A stretch of 64,000 nt of DNA from an uncultured Lachnospiraceae bacterium (GTDB lineage: Bacteria; Bacillota; Clostridia; Lachnospirales; Lachnospiraceae): the NCBI GenBank assembly GCA_934899185.1, contig CAKXYI010000001.1:496001-560000 (forward strand). Reading direction: 5' to 3'. The translations under genes were made by a program, and so were the position numbers. The notes beneath the pieces were generated by a model. The model was not told the DNA's origin. It was given only the letters and a program-made list of their open reading frames with translations, and made no database searches. Of this stretch, positions 26,219 through 35,739 are shown one piece after another. Position 1 is the stretch's first letter. Every line of letters begins with the position of its first letter.

Positions 26219-26458
26219 CTATAGGTAACGGAACATGTCCTTTGCCTCTTCCTTTTTGGTCGTATCTAAGAGTGCCAGAACCTCAACCTTGACCGGCTTG
26301 TTGCCAAAGGCTATCTCAATGATATCTCCTACCTTGACCTTGACCGAAGCCTTTGCCTCTTTGCCATTGACCATGACACGCCCTGCATCACACGCCTCGT
26401 TTGCCACAGTGCGGCGTTTGATCAGACGGGATACCTTCAAAAATTTATCTAAGCGCAT
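26219..26458 (-). CDS. rqcP: RNA-binding S4 protein RqcP (YabO/Hsp15 family)
   Basis: A 79-residue protein that is almost only an S4 domain: MRLDKFLKVSRLIKRRTVANEACDAGRV, then VNGKEAKASVKVKVGDIIEI. This is the Hsp15/RqcP family. In Firmicutes RqcP works with RqcH on split 50S subunits during alanine tailing of stalled nascent chains. The gene lies between hup and yabP, the same place as yabO in B. subtilis. It interests here because another ribosome-acting protein of the window (the GTPase-nuclease fusion) could feed the same rescue pathway; that link is only an inference. Confidence 0.92.
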   Translation of the reverse strand: MRLDKFLKVSRLIKRRTVANEACDAGRVMVNGKEAKASVKVKVGDIIEIAFGNKPVKVEVLALLDTTKKEEAKDMFRYL

Positions 26459-26483
26459 TGTCCTTACTTTCCTTCCTACTTAT

Positions 26484-26515
26484 ACAAAAAAGGCTCAAAA
26501 CCGAAGTTTTGAGCC
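26484..26515 (-). terminator. Terminator of hup
   Basis: GGCTCAAAAC / GTTTTGAGCC with a tight 6-base loop, then TTTTTT on the minus side. It leaves hup mostly monocistronic, with read-through needed for rqcP unless another promoter exists. Confidence 0.9.
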
Positions 26516-26538
26516 AGATGTTCATAAAACAATATGAA

Positions 26539-26811
26539 TTAGTTCATCATATCCTTTAAAGCCTTACCAGCCTTGAACTTAGGAGCCTTAGAAGCCGGGA
26601 TCTTCATCTCAGCGCCAGTCTGAGGATTTCTTCCTGTTCTAGCAGCTCTCTCAGATACTTCAAAAGTACCGAATCCAACTAACTGGATCTTCTCGCCCTT
26701 CTTGAGTTCTTCTGCTACAACATCTGTAAATGCCTTTAATGCTGCTTCTGCATCCTTCTTTGAAAGATCTGCCTTGCTAGCCATAGCTGCAACTAATTCT
26801 GTTTTGTTCAT
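26539..26811 (-). CDS. hup: HU-family DNA-binding protein
   Basis: A 90-residue histone-like protein. [22 protein letters not shown] is the typical start; [31 protein letters not shown] carries the beta-arm that enters the DNA minor groove, with the conserved RNPQTG and the Pro at its tip. Full family length. It bends and compacts DNA. It has a strong promoter of its own and an own terminator, which fits a very abundant protein. Position next to rqcP and the yabPQ-divIC genes is the usual clostridial order. Confidence 0.96.
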   Translation of the reverse strand: MNKTELVAAMASKADLSKKDAEAALKAFTDVVAEELKKGEKIQLVGFGTFEVSERAARTGRNPQTGAEMKIPASKAPKFKAGKALKDMMN

Positions 26812-26884
26812 ATTAACTTCCTCCTATGGAATATAAAATAAAATATTATGTCAGAGGTCTGCCTCCAAAATAACTACAAAAATA

Positions 26885-26913
26885 TTTATAATGGTTTTAC
26901 CTATTTTTGTCAA
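26885..26913 (-). promoter_or_regulatory. hup promoter with flanking inverted repeat
   Basis: TTGACA, 17-base spacer, TATAAA, 74 bases before hup. The -35 stands between the arms TTTACC (26896-26901) and GGTAAA (26914-26919), an inverted repeat well placed to be an operator. Confidence 0.75.
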
Positions 26914-26993
26914 GGTAAAGCCCTTATATTTTCAAGGTTTCCCGACGTTTTGCCATATTATACAAAATAATAGATAATCTTTGTGTAAGAATA

Positions 26994-28727
26994 CTACAAC
27001 ATCTTTTCTACCAAAGCATTGACAGCCACTTTCATAGCCTCTGCCTTAGCATCTGCGTCCGCCAAAGAACTTCCCTTGATGCCAAAATAGAATTTAACCT
27101 TTGGCTCTGTACCGGAAGGTCTGACACATACCCATGCATCATCCGTCAGTTCATAATAAAGCACATTGGAACTCGGAAGTCCGGTTGGACGTACAGCACC
27201 GGTAGCCGTATCGGTGATCGTGTCATTCTTGTAATCGCGGACAGCTGTCACCTGATAAGCGCCGATCTCCTTTGGAGCCTCTGCACGCAGGGTATTCATG
27301 ATCTGTCCGATCTTTTCCAATCCCTCAATACCCTTTAAAGTAATGGCTGTAATACCATCCTGATAATAACCATAACGCTCATACATAGCGATCATAGCAT
27401 CCCAGAGGGTCATGTTCTTGGTCTTGTAATAAGCGGCAGCCTCGCAAAGAGCCATAGAAGCCACAACCGCATCCTTATCTCTTGCATATGTGCCTGTCAG
27501 GCAGCCGTAACTTTCTTCCATGCCAAAGAGATAAGTTCCCTTGCCTGTCTTTTCCATCTCTAAGATCTTCTGGCCAATAAACTTAAAGCCGGTCAAAACT
27601 TCAACCAATTCGATGCCGTAGTAGTCTGCAATCGCATCTGCCATATTGGTAGAAACGATCGAACGCACAAAGACACCATCTTCCGGCAATCCCTGTAATT
27701 CTTTCTTTTGTCCAATCAGATAATCGCCGATCAGACAGCCTGACATATTACCGGTCAAAGGATGATACTCGCCGGTCTTGGCATCCTTGACATAGACACC
27801 AAGACGGTCTGCATCCGGATCTGTGGCAAGAACAAGATCAGCATCCACTTTCTTTGCCAATGCCAGTCCCAAAGTAAAGGCCTCCTTTGCCTCTGGGTTC
27901 GGGTAAGAAACGGTAGGAAAATCTCCATCCGGCAATTCCTGTTCCGGCACTACATAAACATTGGTAAAGCCGAGTTCTTTCAAGACACGTCGAACCGGGA
28001 TATTTCCGGTACCATGCAGTGGTGTATAAACGACCTTGATCTGGGCTCCCACTGCATCAATAGCATCCTGATGTACAACCAATCTCTTCAACTCTTCAAT
28101 ATAAGGATCATCGATATCCGCGCCTATCGTCTGATACAGACCTGCTGCAATGGCTGCATCCTTGTCCATCTTCTTACATACAGCGTAGTCTGAGATCGCC
28201 TTGACCTCGTTCATGATACCGCTGTCATGTGGCGGTGTGATCTGCGCACCATCCTCCCAATATACCTTGTAGCCATTATATTCCGGTGGATTGTGGCTGG
28301 CTGTGATATTGATACCGGCAATGGTATGCAATTTGCGCACAGCATAGGACAGTTCCGGTGTCGGGCGAAGGGATTCAAACACATATGCCTTGATCCCATT
28401 GGCAGCCAGACAAAGTGCTGCTACATCTGCAAACTCCGGTGACATATGTCTGGAATCATATGCGATCGCCACCCCACGATCCTGCCCGCCGACCTTTAAG
28501 ATATAATTGGCAAGTCCCTGCGTTGCCTTGCGCACGGTATATTCATTCATACGATTACAGCCAGCACCGATAATACCACGGAGTCCTGCGGTACCAAATT
28601 CCAATTCCGTATAGAATCTCTCCTCGATCTCCTTTTCATCTCCTGCGATCTGACGCAGTTCTTCCTTTGTAGCCTCATCCATGTAGTCGCTTTCCAGCCA
28701 CTGCATATACTGCTCTTTGTAACCCAT
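26994..28727 (-). CDS. pgcA: Phosphoglucomutase/phosphomannomutase (alpha-D-phosphohexomutase family)
   Basis: A 577-residue enzyme interconverting glucose 1- and 6-phosphate. The phosphoserine loop GINITASHNPPEYNGYK is near residue 145, the metal site ATDPDADRLGVYV near 300, the sugar-binding GMEESYGCL near 405 and the phosphate-binding VRPSGTEPKVKFYFG near 535. The N-terminal Trp-rich start and total length place it with the PgcA/PMM-PGM group. It would supply glucose 1-phosphate for the GlgC/GlgD step. It starts 44 bases after the PEGA lipoprotein stop and may share its transcript. Confidence 0.95.
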   Translation of the reverse strand: MGYKEQYMQWLESDYMDEATKEELRQIAGDEKEIEERFYTELEFGTAGLRGIIGAGCNRMNEYTVRKATQGLANYILKVGGQDRGVAIAYDSRHMSPEFADVAALCLAANGIKAYVFESLRPTPELSYAVRKLHTIAGINITASHNPPEYNGYKVYWEDGAQITPPHDSGIMNEVKAISDYAVCKKMDKDAAIAAGLYQTIGADIDDPYIEELKRLVVHQDAIDAVGAQIKVVYTPLHGTGNIPVRRVLKELGFTNVYVVPEQELPDGDFPTVSYPNPEAKEAFTLGLALAKKVDADLVLATDPDADRLGVYVKDAKTGEYHPLTGNMSGCLIGDYLIGQKKELQGLPEDGVFVRSIVSTNMADAIADYYGIELVEVLTGFKFIGQKILEMEKTGKGTYLFGMEESYGCLTGTYARDKDAVVASMALCEAAAYYKTKNMTLWDAMIAMYERYGYYQDGITAITLKGIEGLEKIGQIMNTLRAEAPKEIGAYQVTAVRDYKNDTITDTATGAVRPTGLPSSNVLYYELTDDAWVCVRPSGTEPKVKFYFGIKGSSLADADAKAEAMKVAVNALVEKML

Positions 28728-28771
28728 AGTATCCTCCTTATATGTGTTCTGTTTTTATGATAATTGCCAGA

Positions 28772-30046
28772 CTAATTTTCGTCAAGCAATGTAGACAACA
28801 TCTTTGAAATGGTCGTCAGGTAGTCCGTATCCGTAAGGCTGGAAGAAGAACTGCTGTCCGAAGTCTTGGACGAACTGCTCTTACTCGATGAACTCTTGCT
28901 GGTCGATCCGCTAGACTTGCTGCTATTGCTACTGCTGCCTGACGAAATGGTGCTCTTGCCACTATCGGAAGATGTCGATGTATCTGTCGACGTATCTTCT
29001 TCACTCTGCGTATCCCCTGTCGTGCTCTCGCTTTCTTCCAGATCCAATGAGATCGTCGCGCTTTCGGAATTGACGATCAAGGTCTTTTGCCAGTCGTCAT
29101 AGCCCTCTGCCACGACCTTTAGAGTATGGGATCCATAAGTGACCGGCACTGCCTGTCCTACCGTGATCTGCTGTCCATCAATGTAGACAGACGCACCTGC
29201 CACATCGGATGTAACGGTCAACTGACATGTTTTTGGTCCACTGCCCTTTAACTGATCAAGATCGACCGTCGTTGTCTCTCCGCGCGCCACGGTATAAGTC
29301 CCGGTGCCGCCATAGCCCTTGTTGGCAACCGTGATGGCATAGGTTCCTTCCGGCACCTCCAGAAGCATATCCCCAGTGATCTTAGTAAAGATCCGATTAC
29401 CGATGCAGATCATGCTATCCACAAAAGTGGAAGAATTCTGCAACTGGATATACCCATGCCCGGTCGTCACAATAACAGACCAGACCTCTTTGTCCTTGCC
29501 GATGACCTGTAAGGTATCATCCGTCCCGATCGTATCCAAACCAACGCCTGCATCCTGGGAAAAAGCCATGGTATTGGAAGTGATCCGATACTGGGTCTGC
29601 CCGATCGTAAAGATACCCTTTTCCGTGTCGATCTTGTAATTGGTGACATCCGTCTGATTCCAGACCTGATCGGACATCTGCACGCTGCTCAGGGCAGATG
29701 CCGCGGTAATGTCACCCAGTTGTACGACCTGACCCGGTGTAAAATGGATCGAACTATAGGAATCCCCATACTTATCCATAAAGCGCGTCCCCAGCGTGTA
29801 GGTATAACGCACCTGACGGTCGGACTCCGGCGAATACAGGGTCATCGTCTCCCCCACCATATCTATTTGTTCAATGACAAAATCCTGCGTTTTTTCTTCC
29901 GTATCTGCCTTTTTCTCCTCCTGCTTTGCGGCAGGCGCACGATAGGTAAAAGGTTCGTTTGATTCCTCTTTTCCACAGGCGCTCAGAGCGCAAAGACAAG
30001 CAAGCAGACACAGCAGAATACCACTTGTTTTTCTTATGTTTTTCAT
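28772..30046 (-). CDS. PEGA-domain lipoprotein with Ser-rich tail
   Basis: A 424-residue exported lipoprotein. The signal peptide (residues 1-22) ends with the lipobox LSAC, so Cys 24 or so is the lipid anchor. Residues 60-215 are a beta-rich domain I do not recognise. Residues 220-255 and about 263-335 look like PEGA-type repeats (LTVTSDVAGASVYIDGQQI, then TYGSHTLKVVAEGYDDW), which bind cell-surface polymers. The last 80 residues are low-complexity Ser/Thr with Lys and Asp, probably crossing the wall. Likely a surface-exposed protein. The ribosome site lies in the 14-base gap to the CotS-like gene, so both are in one unit. Confidence 0.85.
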   Translation of the reverse strand: MKNIRKTSGILLCLLACLCALSACGKEESNEPFTYRAPAAKQEEKKADTEEKTQDFVIEQIDMVGETMTLYSPESDRQVRYTYTLGTRFMDKYGDSYSSIHFTPGQVVQLGDITAASALSSVQMSDQVWNQTDVTNYKIDTEKGIFTIGQTQYRITSNTMAFSQDAGVGLDTIGTDDTLQVIGKDKEVWSVIVTTGHGYIQLQNSSTFVDSMICIGNRIFTKITGDMLLEVPEGTYAITVANKGYGGTGTYTVARGETTTVDLDQLKGSGPKTCQLTVTSDVAGASVYIDGQQITVGQAVPVTYGSHTLKVVAEGYDDWQKTLIVNSESATISLDLEESESTTGDTQSEEDTSTDTSTSSDSGKSTISSGSSSNSSKSSGSTSKSSSSKSSSSKTSDSSSSSSLTDTDYLTTISKMLSTLLDEN

Positions 30047-30060
30047 AGGTCGATTATAAA

Positions 30061-31068
30061 CTATTCCACCAGATTATACAATAAGACCAGAAATTCCTGA
30101 CGTGCCTTCTCCTGCGCCAGGATCTGCCGCAATTTGTCACCATCACGCTTGGACGACCAGGTCTTTTTATTGTTATTGTAATGGTTGGCGATCTTCCAGA
30201 ATTTTTCCGGATACAAGAGGCGCAGATAGAGTTGCTGCAACTCCCCGGTACGGAAAGGACGGACCCTCTGGTATGTCATGAGCATCTGTCTGCCCAATTC
30301 CGCATTCCAACGGTTCTTTTCAAGGGTTTTCCTCATGTACTTCGCCAGATCACTCATAGCACTGTCCATGCGCATGCTCTCAAAATGCTGTATGTGCGAA
30401 GTCCCGCTGCAATCCAAGACGTTATGATGATGATAATCGCCATGGCATAATTGTAATTCTTCTTCCAGGAAAAATATCTGTTCTTCCACTTGCCCTCCCT
30501 GCCCATAAAAAGTCCCATATGCCTGCTCGTACAAGTCTTCAAATTCCGTCTTCTTTTTCTTCTTGCGGATATAAATCCGCAGGTTCTTAAGTTCCCGGTT
30601 ATGCCGTCTGACTTCCTCCGCCAGCAGATGCTGCGGCGCAAAAAAGACCTCCTTTTTGTCCGTCTCTATCGTTTCCAACTGCAAGTGCAGGTCTGCCAGT
30701 TTTCTCGCCCCCTCCAAGACCTCAAAGGCATTTTTGACATCACACTCCCGCCCGGGCTGATAAGACTTTAAGACATAGGTCGGTCCTCCTTCTTCCCGGA
30801 CCGCATATGTCCCCTCCTGCGTCGGTAAAATCTGCTCCACCGCAGGATCCCAGATCTTTAGTTCTGCCAGCACCTGCGCCAGCCCTTGTGCTTTTTCCAT
30901 GGATCCGGTAAAAGGCTTTAACATATGAACCGCCCCTGCCGTATGTATAAAAAGACTCCCCCTTCCTTTTGTCACGCCCGTAACTTCCAGAGCATAGGCT
31001 CCCAGCAAATTTTCTCCCTGTCCCAGACGCGGAATAACAACCTGTGTTTTCTCTATATTTTCACACAT
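30061..31068 (-). CDS. CotS-family spore coat protein (kinase-like fold)
   Basis: A 335-residue protein of the CotS/YsxE group, which has an aminoglycoside-phosphotransferase-like fold. Visible parts are YVLKSYQPGRECDVKNAFEVL (Lys of the small lobe) near residue 98, ARKLADLHLQ near 121, LCHGDYHHHNVLD near 209 (catalytic-loop-like HGDYH) and a C-terminal helical lobe ending NNNKKTWSSKRDGDKLRQIL, characteristic of CotS-like proteins. CotS is a minor coat protein in B. subtilis. It sits in the mother cell; whether it phosphorylates anything is unknown. GGAGG stands 6 bases before the ATG. Confidence 0.82.
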   Translation of the reverse strand: MCENIEKTQVVIPRLGQGENLLGAYALEVTGVTKGRGSLFIHTAGAVHMLKPFTGSMEKAQGLAQVLAELKIWDPAVEQILPTQEGTYAVREEGGPTYVLKSYQPGRECDVKNAFEVLEGARKLADLHLQLETIETDKKEVFFAPQHLLAEEVRRHNRELKNLRIYIRKKKKKTEFEDLYEQAYGTFYGQGGQVEEQIFFLEEELQLCHGDYHHHNVLDCSGTSHIQHFESMRMDSAMSDLAKYMRKTLEKNRWNAELGRQMLMTYQRVRPFRTGELQQLYLRLLYPEKFWKIANHYNNNKKTWSSKRDGDKLRQILAQEKARQEFLVLLYNLVE

Positions 31069-31078
31069 AAAAAATCCT

Positions 31079-31120
31079 CCATAAGACGAACATGATGCTC
31101 CGATATCTGTTCATCTTATG
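31079..31120 (-). other. Hairpin between cca and the CotS-like gene
   Basis: CATAAGACGAACA pairs with TGTTCATCTTATG with one G-T pair across a 16-base loop. It is directly followed on minus by GGAGGATTTTTT, which contains the next gene's ribosome site. It could be a weak terminator for the proS-cca unit or an attenuator. Confidence 0.5.
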
Positions 31121-31145
31121 AAGGAATCCTTCAGATTATACCTAT

Positions 31146-32486
31146 CTATCCCTGGTGTCCCAACTCTTTCTCAGCCTCTGCAAGCAGGATCTCCTTTGTA
31201 TTACATGCCGGGTCTTCGACCACCTTGGCAAAGAGTTTATCCAGAACCTGACCGATCTGTTTTCCCTGTGGCAGACCCAATGCCAAAAGATCCTTGCCGT
31301 TGATAGCGAGATCTTTTTTCTGTATGCAGGCATGTTCTGCTAAGATCTCCTCGTAGAGTTCTTCAAAACGGTCGATCGCCTCTAGTTTCTCTGCCCGCAT
31401 ATAAGTACTCTGTGCCAGAGCGTCTGCACGCTTAACTGCAAAGATCTGTGGAAAACAATCCAGACCCATCTTTACCATACTGCGCCGGATGCTCTTTTTG
31501 GTCAGCGCCGGACGCAGATCATGATAACGAACCAGACGCTTGACGGCGCGGATCGTATCATTGTCAAACTTGAGGCGGTGTAAAATCTGACCGGTCATCT
31601 CCGCCCCCACTTCCGGGTGTCCGTGAAAATGATCGACACCATCTGCATCGGTCGTACGGCACTGGGGCTTTCCGATATCATGAAAGAGCATGGTCAGCCG
31701 TAAGATACGGTCTGCAGGAACCCCCATGATGGCATGTATGGTATGTTCTCCCACCGAATACTGATGGTGGATGGTATGCTGGGGTGTCTGCATCATTGCA
31801 TCAAACTCCGGCAAAAATACGCGGCTAAGTCCACTCTCATAGACAGCCCGCATCTCTTCCGGGTGGTCTGATGTCAATAGTTTGACCAGTTCAACCATAA
31901 TGCGCTCTGTACTGACCTTGGCTATCGTTGGTGCCAGAGCGCAGATCGCTTCGTAGGTCTTCCGCTCAATCGTAAATCCCAACTGTGCCGCAAAGCGCAC
32001 GGCACGGAGCATCCGAAGGGCATCCTCAGAAAATCGTTCACTCGCACATCCCACACAGCGTATAAGACCACGTTTCAGATCGCCCACGCCGTCAAAAAGG
32101 TCGACCAAGCCCCGACTGTCATTGTAAGCCATAGCATTGATGGTAAAATCGCGCCGCTTAAGATCTTCAGATAAGAGTTTTGTATAGGCGACACTCTCCG
32201 GGTGTCTGCCGTCCTTGTATTCGCCGTCAATGCGATAGGTCGTCACCTCATAGCCGGTCTTTCCACACATGATCGTCACTGTCCCGTGGGCAATACCGGT
32301 ATCGATGGTATGGGAAAACAAGTCCTTGACTTCCTGCGGGGATGCTGAAGTCGTGATATCCCAATCCGCCGGTTCTTTACCTAAAATACTGTCGCGGACA
32401 CAGCCGCCTACTGCATAGGCTTCGTGTCCGCAACTTTCCAAACGATCTATAATTGTGATTACGTCCTGTGGTAATACGATCTTCAT
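31146..32486 (-). CDS. cca: CCA tRNA nucleotidyltransferase with HD domain
   Basis: A 446-residue class II CCA-adding enzyme. AYAVGGCVRDSILGKEPADWDI carries the nucleotidyltransferase GGxxR and the catalytic DWD (near residues 19-45). RDFTINAMAYN and DPALRMLRAVRFAAQLGF-like FSEDALRMLRAVRF (near 160) are the neck motifs. From 245 an HD domain appears (LFHDIGKP). It builds or repairs the 3' CCA of tRNAs, which the four tRNA genes in this window do not encode. The ATG (32484-32486) shares a base with the proS stop (TAATG), so I prefer it to the ATG at 32504; translation is coupled. Confidence 0.95.
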   Translation of the reverse strand: MKIVLPQDVITIIDRLESCGHEAYAVGGCVRDSILGKEPADWDITTSASPQEVKDLFSHTIDTGIAHGTVTIMCGKTGYEVTTYRIDGEYKDGRHPESVAYTKLLSEDLKRRDFTINAMAYNDSRGLVDLFDGVGDLKRGLIRCVGCASERFSEDALRMLRAVRFAAQLGFTIERKTYEAICALAPTIAKVSTERIMVELVKLLTSDHPEEMRAVYESGLSRVFLPEFDAMMQTPQHTIHHQYSVGEHTIHAIMGVPADRILRLTMLFHDIGKPQCRTTDADGVDHFHGHPEVGAEMTGQILHRLKFDNDTIRAVKRLVRYHDLRPALTKKSIRRSMVKMGLDCFPQIFAVKRADALAQSTYMRAEKLEAIDRFEELYEEILAEHACIQKKDLAINGKDLLALGLPQGKQIGQVLDKLFAKVVEDPACNTKEILLAEAEKELGHQG

Positions 32487-33925
32487 TAATATGCCTTGCC
32501 CCAATAAACTAACTTCTTAGCCGGTTTCCCACAACAAACACAGACATCTGAAATCTTTTCCTGTGTAAATGGCATACATCTGCTAGTCGCTGTTGTCTCT
32601 TCTTTGATCTTGTCTTCACAAGCCTGCTCACCACACCACATTCCGCGGATAAATCCCGGCTTATTTGCTACGATGTCCTTGAACTCCTCGTAGTTGTGTG
32701 CATCGTAGGTATGCGCATCTCTGTGTGCTCTTGCACGCTCTAACATCTCTTTTTGCATGGTATCCAAGATCTCTGTGATCTTTTCTGCCAATGTATCCAG
32801 AGATACCGTGATCTTTTCTCTGGTATCACGTCGAACAACGATCGCCTGATTTGCCTCGATATCACGAGGTCCCATCTCTACTCTTACCGGAATACCACGC
32901 ATCTCCTGCTCAGAGAACTTCCATCCTGGAGACTTGTCCGTATCATCTAACTTAGCGCGGAGTCCTGCTGCACACAAGTTCTCCAATACTTCGTGTGCCT
33001 TATCCAGCACGCCTTCTTTATTCTGCATGATCGGAATGACATCTACCTGTGTAGGTGCAATTCTTGGTGGAAGTACTAATCCGGAATCATCCCCATGTAC
33101 CATGATGATGGCACCGATCAGACGGGTCGTCATACCCCAGGAAGTCTGATGGACATACTTTAACTGGTTGTCCTTATCGGTATATTGGATCTCAAATGCC
33201 TTGGCAAAACCATCACCAAAGTTATGGCTGGTACCAGACTGCAAAGCTTTACCATCATGCATCAACGCTTCAATTGTGTAAGTAGCCTCTGCACCTGCAA
33301 ACTTTTCCTTGTCTGTCTTACGTCCGCGAATGACCGGCATAGCCAGAACTTCTTCACAGAAGTCTGCATAGAGGTTTAGCATCTGCTGTGTACGCTCCTC
33401 AGCCTCCTCTGCTGTCGCATGTGCCGTGTGGCCTTCCTGCCACAGGAACTCTCTGGAACGCAGGAAAGGTCTGGTCTCCTTTTCCCAGCGGACAACTGAA
33501 CACCACTGGTTATATACCTTTGGCAGATCTCTGTATGACTGGATCTCATCCTTATAGAAATCACAGAACAAAGTCTCAGAGGTCGGTCTGACGCAAAGTC
33601 TTTCCTGTAAAGGATTGAGCCCTCCATAGGTAACCCATGCAACTTCCGGTGCAAATCCCTCGACATGATCCTTTTCTCTCTCCAACAAACTCTCCGGGAT
33701 GAACATTGGCATGTAGACATTCTCTACACCTGTCTCCTTAAATCTGCGATCCAACTCATGTTGGATATTCTCCCAGATCGCATAACCGGCAGGTTTGAAA
33801 ATCATACATCCCTTGACACTGGAATAGCCCATCAATTCTGCTTTTTTTACAACATCCGTATACCACTGTGCGAAGTCAACATCCATAGATGTAATGGCTT
33901 CTACTAATTTTTTATCCTTTGCCAT
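32486..33925 (-). CDS. proS: Proline--tRNA ligase, eukaryote/archaea-like type
   Basis: A 479-residue class II synthetase. Motif 2 ([18 protein letters not shown]...[29 protein letters not shown]) and motif 3 ([26 protein letters not shown]) are clear. There is no bacterial editing insertion. The C-terminal extension has [11 protein letters not shown] and [20 protein letters not shown], a zinc-type domain ending in Tyr; this marks the short type shared with archaea and eukaryotes and found in Clostridia. I use the ATG at 33925: GGAGG lies 5 bases before it and overlaps the two earlier ATG codons. First gene of the proS-cca unit. Confidence 0.95.
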   Translation of the reverse strand: MAKDKKLVEAITSMDVDFAQWYTDVVKKAELMGYSSVKGCMIFKPAGYAIWENIQHELDRRFKETGVENVYMPMFIPESLLEREKDHVEGFAPEVAWVTYGGLNPLQERLCVRPTSETLFCDFYKDEIQSYRDLPKVYNQWCSVVRWEKETRPFLRSREFLWQEGHTAHATAEEAEERTQQMLNLYADFCEEVLAMPVIRGRKTDKEKFAGAEATYTIEALMHDGKALQSGTSHNFGDGFAKAFEIQYTDKDNQLKYVHQTSWGMTTRLIGAIIMVHGDDSGLVLPPRIAPTQVDVIPIMQNKEGVLDKAHEVLENLCAAGLRAKLDDTDKSPGWKFSEQEMRGIPVRVEMGPRDIEANQAIVVRRDTREKITVSLDTLAEKITEILDTMQKEMLERARAHRDAHTYDAHNYEEFKDIVANKPGFIRGMWCGEQACEDKIKEETTATSRCMPFTQEKISDVCVCCGKPAKKLVYWGKAY

Positions 33926-33958
33926 CATGGCCTCCTTCATCTTTCATCAATACCATTT

Positions 33959-33987
33959 ATTCTAAAAAAATCCACAGGTCTTGTCAA
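33959..33987 (-). promoter_or_regulatory. Promoter of proS-cca
   Basis: TTGACA, 17-base spacer, TAGAAT, 33 bases before the proS start. No T-box leader fits in the short untranslated region. Confidence 0.75.
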
Positions 33988-34018
33988 GGCTTGGTATCAG
34001 CGGACTTTGCCTTATTGT

Positions 34019-34996
34019 TTAGGTAAAACGGTAGATCTCCCAGATCAAAAATGCACTTGCCGGTCCCAAGATCACACCCCAGATTCCATAGATCTCCAGT
34101 CCCAGATAAATACATGCCAAAACAATGAGGGGATTGGCGCCTACACTCCTGCCAATGAGTTTTGGTTCCAGATACTGACGGAGCAGACTGGTCCCCCCTG
34201 CCAAAAGCAAATAGTAGATACCAAGCCCGATCTTCTTTTGTAGGAACATAACGACCGCCCAGGGCAAAAAAATCAATGATGTTCCAATAAAAGGCAGGGC
34301 ATCACAAAAACCGATAAGAACGCCCACCAAAATCGCGTAGGAATTGCCCGTCAAGAGCAAGGCAATAATACAGATTGCCGTGATGATCAGCATGATAATC
34401 CCCTGAGCGCGCAGATAATCGCCGCCTACTACAGACAGATCTTTTGCCAGGGACACGACCACCTGCCCAAAGGTATTCTTTTTGATCTGTTCCTGCAAAA
34501 GGGCATACTCCTTTGTCATGAGAATGGTTGCCACCAGGGTCACCGCCAGAGCCACCATACCACCTAAGGTAGCCTGCATGCCGCCAAAAGGCGATACCAC
34601 CTTGTCTACAAAACGATCTAGCATCTGTTCTGTGTTAAATTTTGCCATGAGTTTTTCGTAGGCTTCCCCAAAAAGACCGGATTCCTTTGCCCCCTCCCAA
34701 TACATGAGTTCTTCCCGCCGCCCCCACAGATCCATAAATTCTTTTACCAGATACCAGAGCAGCAAGCAGACACCGCCCACGATCAAGAGATTACGCAGGA
34801 CCAGAAGTGCCTTATGCTCTTTTTCCCTGCCTGCCGACCGTTGGAAAACGCTCGCCAGATAAAACGCCACAAAAAAGGGAAGCACCATCGGCAGCAACCA
34901 CTTCATAAAAGCATATACCAAGAGGGTGATTCCCAGTAATTTGATTGTATTTCTAATAAAATGATAATCCTGCTCCATAGGATCAGTATGCAGCAA
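34019..34996 (-). CDS. AI-2E family (YtvI/PerM-like) membrane protein
   Basis: A 325-residue protein with seven or eight hydrophobic helices: a first pair near residues 17-45, one near 67-86, a long soluble linker about 90-145, and then a C-terminal helix bundle with GVLIGFCDALPFIGTSLIFLPW near 230 and LLAGGTSLLRQYLEPKLIGRSVGANPLIVL near 270. Those two segments identify the AI-2E/PerM superfamily; in sporulating Firmicutes YtvI belongs here. The transported substrate is unknown. The start is uncertain: TTG at 34996 has AAGGA 5 bases before it, whereas the ATG at 34978 has no ribosome site. Confidence 0.85.
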   Translation of the reverse strand: MLHTDPMEQDYHFIRNTIKLLGITLLVYAFMKWLLPMVLPFFVAFYLASVFQRSAGREKEHKALLVLRNLLIVGGVCLLLWYLVKEFMDLWGRREELMYWEGAKESGLFGEAYEKLMAKFNTEQMLDRFVDKVVSPFGGMQATLGGMVALAVTLVATILMTKEYALLQEQIKKNTFGQVVVSLAKDLSVVGGDYLRAQGIIMLIITAICIIALLLTGNSYAILVGVLIGFCDALPFIGTSLIFLPWAVVMFLQKKIGLGIYYLLLAGGTSLLRQYLEPKLIGRSVGANPLIVLACIYLGLEIYGIWGVILGPASAFLIWEIYRFT

Positions 34997-35025
34997 GTCT
35001 TTCCTTTTTATGCAAGAATTTCCAT

Positions 35026-35685
35026 TTATTCCGCAAAGAAGTCACCAAACTCTTTGCCACGCGGCCTGATGGAAAAGTCCATGCCCTCCTCGCTGACCGG
35101 ATGCGTAAACTGCAAGCGGTAGGAACAGAGACAAAGTGGCTCTCCGGTGCGGCTACCACCGTATTTGACATCGCCTAATATCGGTGCCGTACGGCTTGCC
35201 AGTTGTACGCGAATCTGGTGGAAACGTCCGGTATCCAGATGGATATCCAAAAGGCTGCGATCATCCAGACGCTTGACCACTTCATAGGAAAGGCGCGCCT
35301 TCTTTGCCCTTGGGTTGCTTTCCGTAACCACCATGGCACGGTTCTTTCTCCCATCTTTTACAACATAATCTTCCAAAACGCCTGTCTCCGGTATATTCTC
35401 TCTGGTCACGATTGCGTAATAATATTTAGCAAACTGCCTTGCCTTCATTTCTTTGCCAAGAATGGCTGCTGCAGCCGCATTTTTAGCGAAAACCAATACG
35501 CCCTCGACCGGCTGATCCAGACGGTGGATTACTCCTACATAGTCACTCTCGCCTTTTGCCACGCGATAATTGCGAATCATGCTGACCATATCCGGTTCTG
35601 TCATCTTTGCTGTCTGCGTTGCGACCCCTGCCGGCTTATAACAGACCAACACATCCTCATCCTCAAATAATACCTCTAACTCCAT
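35026..35685 (-). CDS. RluA-family pseudouridine synthase without S4 domain
   Basis: A 219-residue enzyme. It begins directly with the catalytic domain (VLFEDEDVLVCYKPAGVATQTA). The active-site motif is GVIHRLDQPVEGVLVFAKN near residue 79, with the catalytic Asp in RLDQP; most relatives have TxG after the Asp, while here PVEG occurs, as in a known subgroup. DTGRFHQIRVQL near 160 is the second motif. The ATG at 35685 is preferred, since GGAAGGAG stands 5 bases before it. Lies 54 bases after the response regulator, so it may be cotranscribed. Confidence 0.88.
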   Translation of the reverse strand: MELEVLFEDEDVLVCYKPAGVATQTAKMTEPDMVSMIRNYRVAKGESDYVGVIHRLDQPVEGVLVFAKNAAAAAILGKEMKARQFAKYYYAIVTRENIPETGVLEDYVVKDGRKNRAMVVTESNPRAKKARLSYEVVKRLDDRSLLDIHLDTGRFHQIRVQLASRTAPILGDVKYGGSRTGEPLCLCSYRLQFTHPVSEEGMDFSIRPRGKEFGDFFAE

Positions 35686-35739
35686 ACTTTCTCCTTCCAC
35701 GCCAAGCCACTATGCCCCCCATAGGCGGCTGAACTGTCT

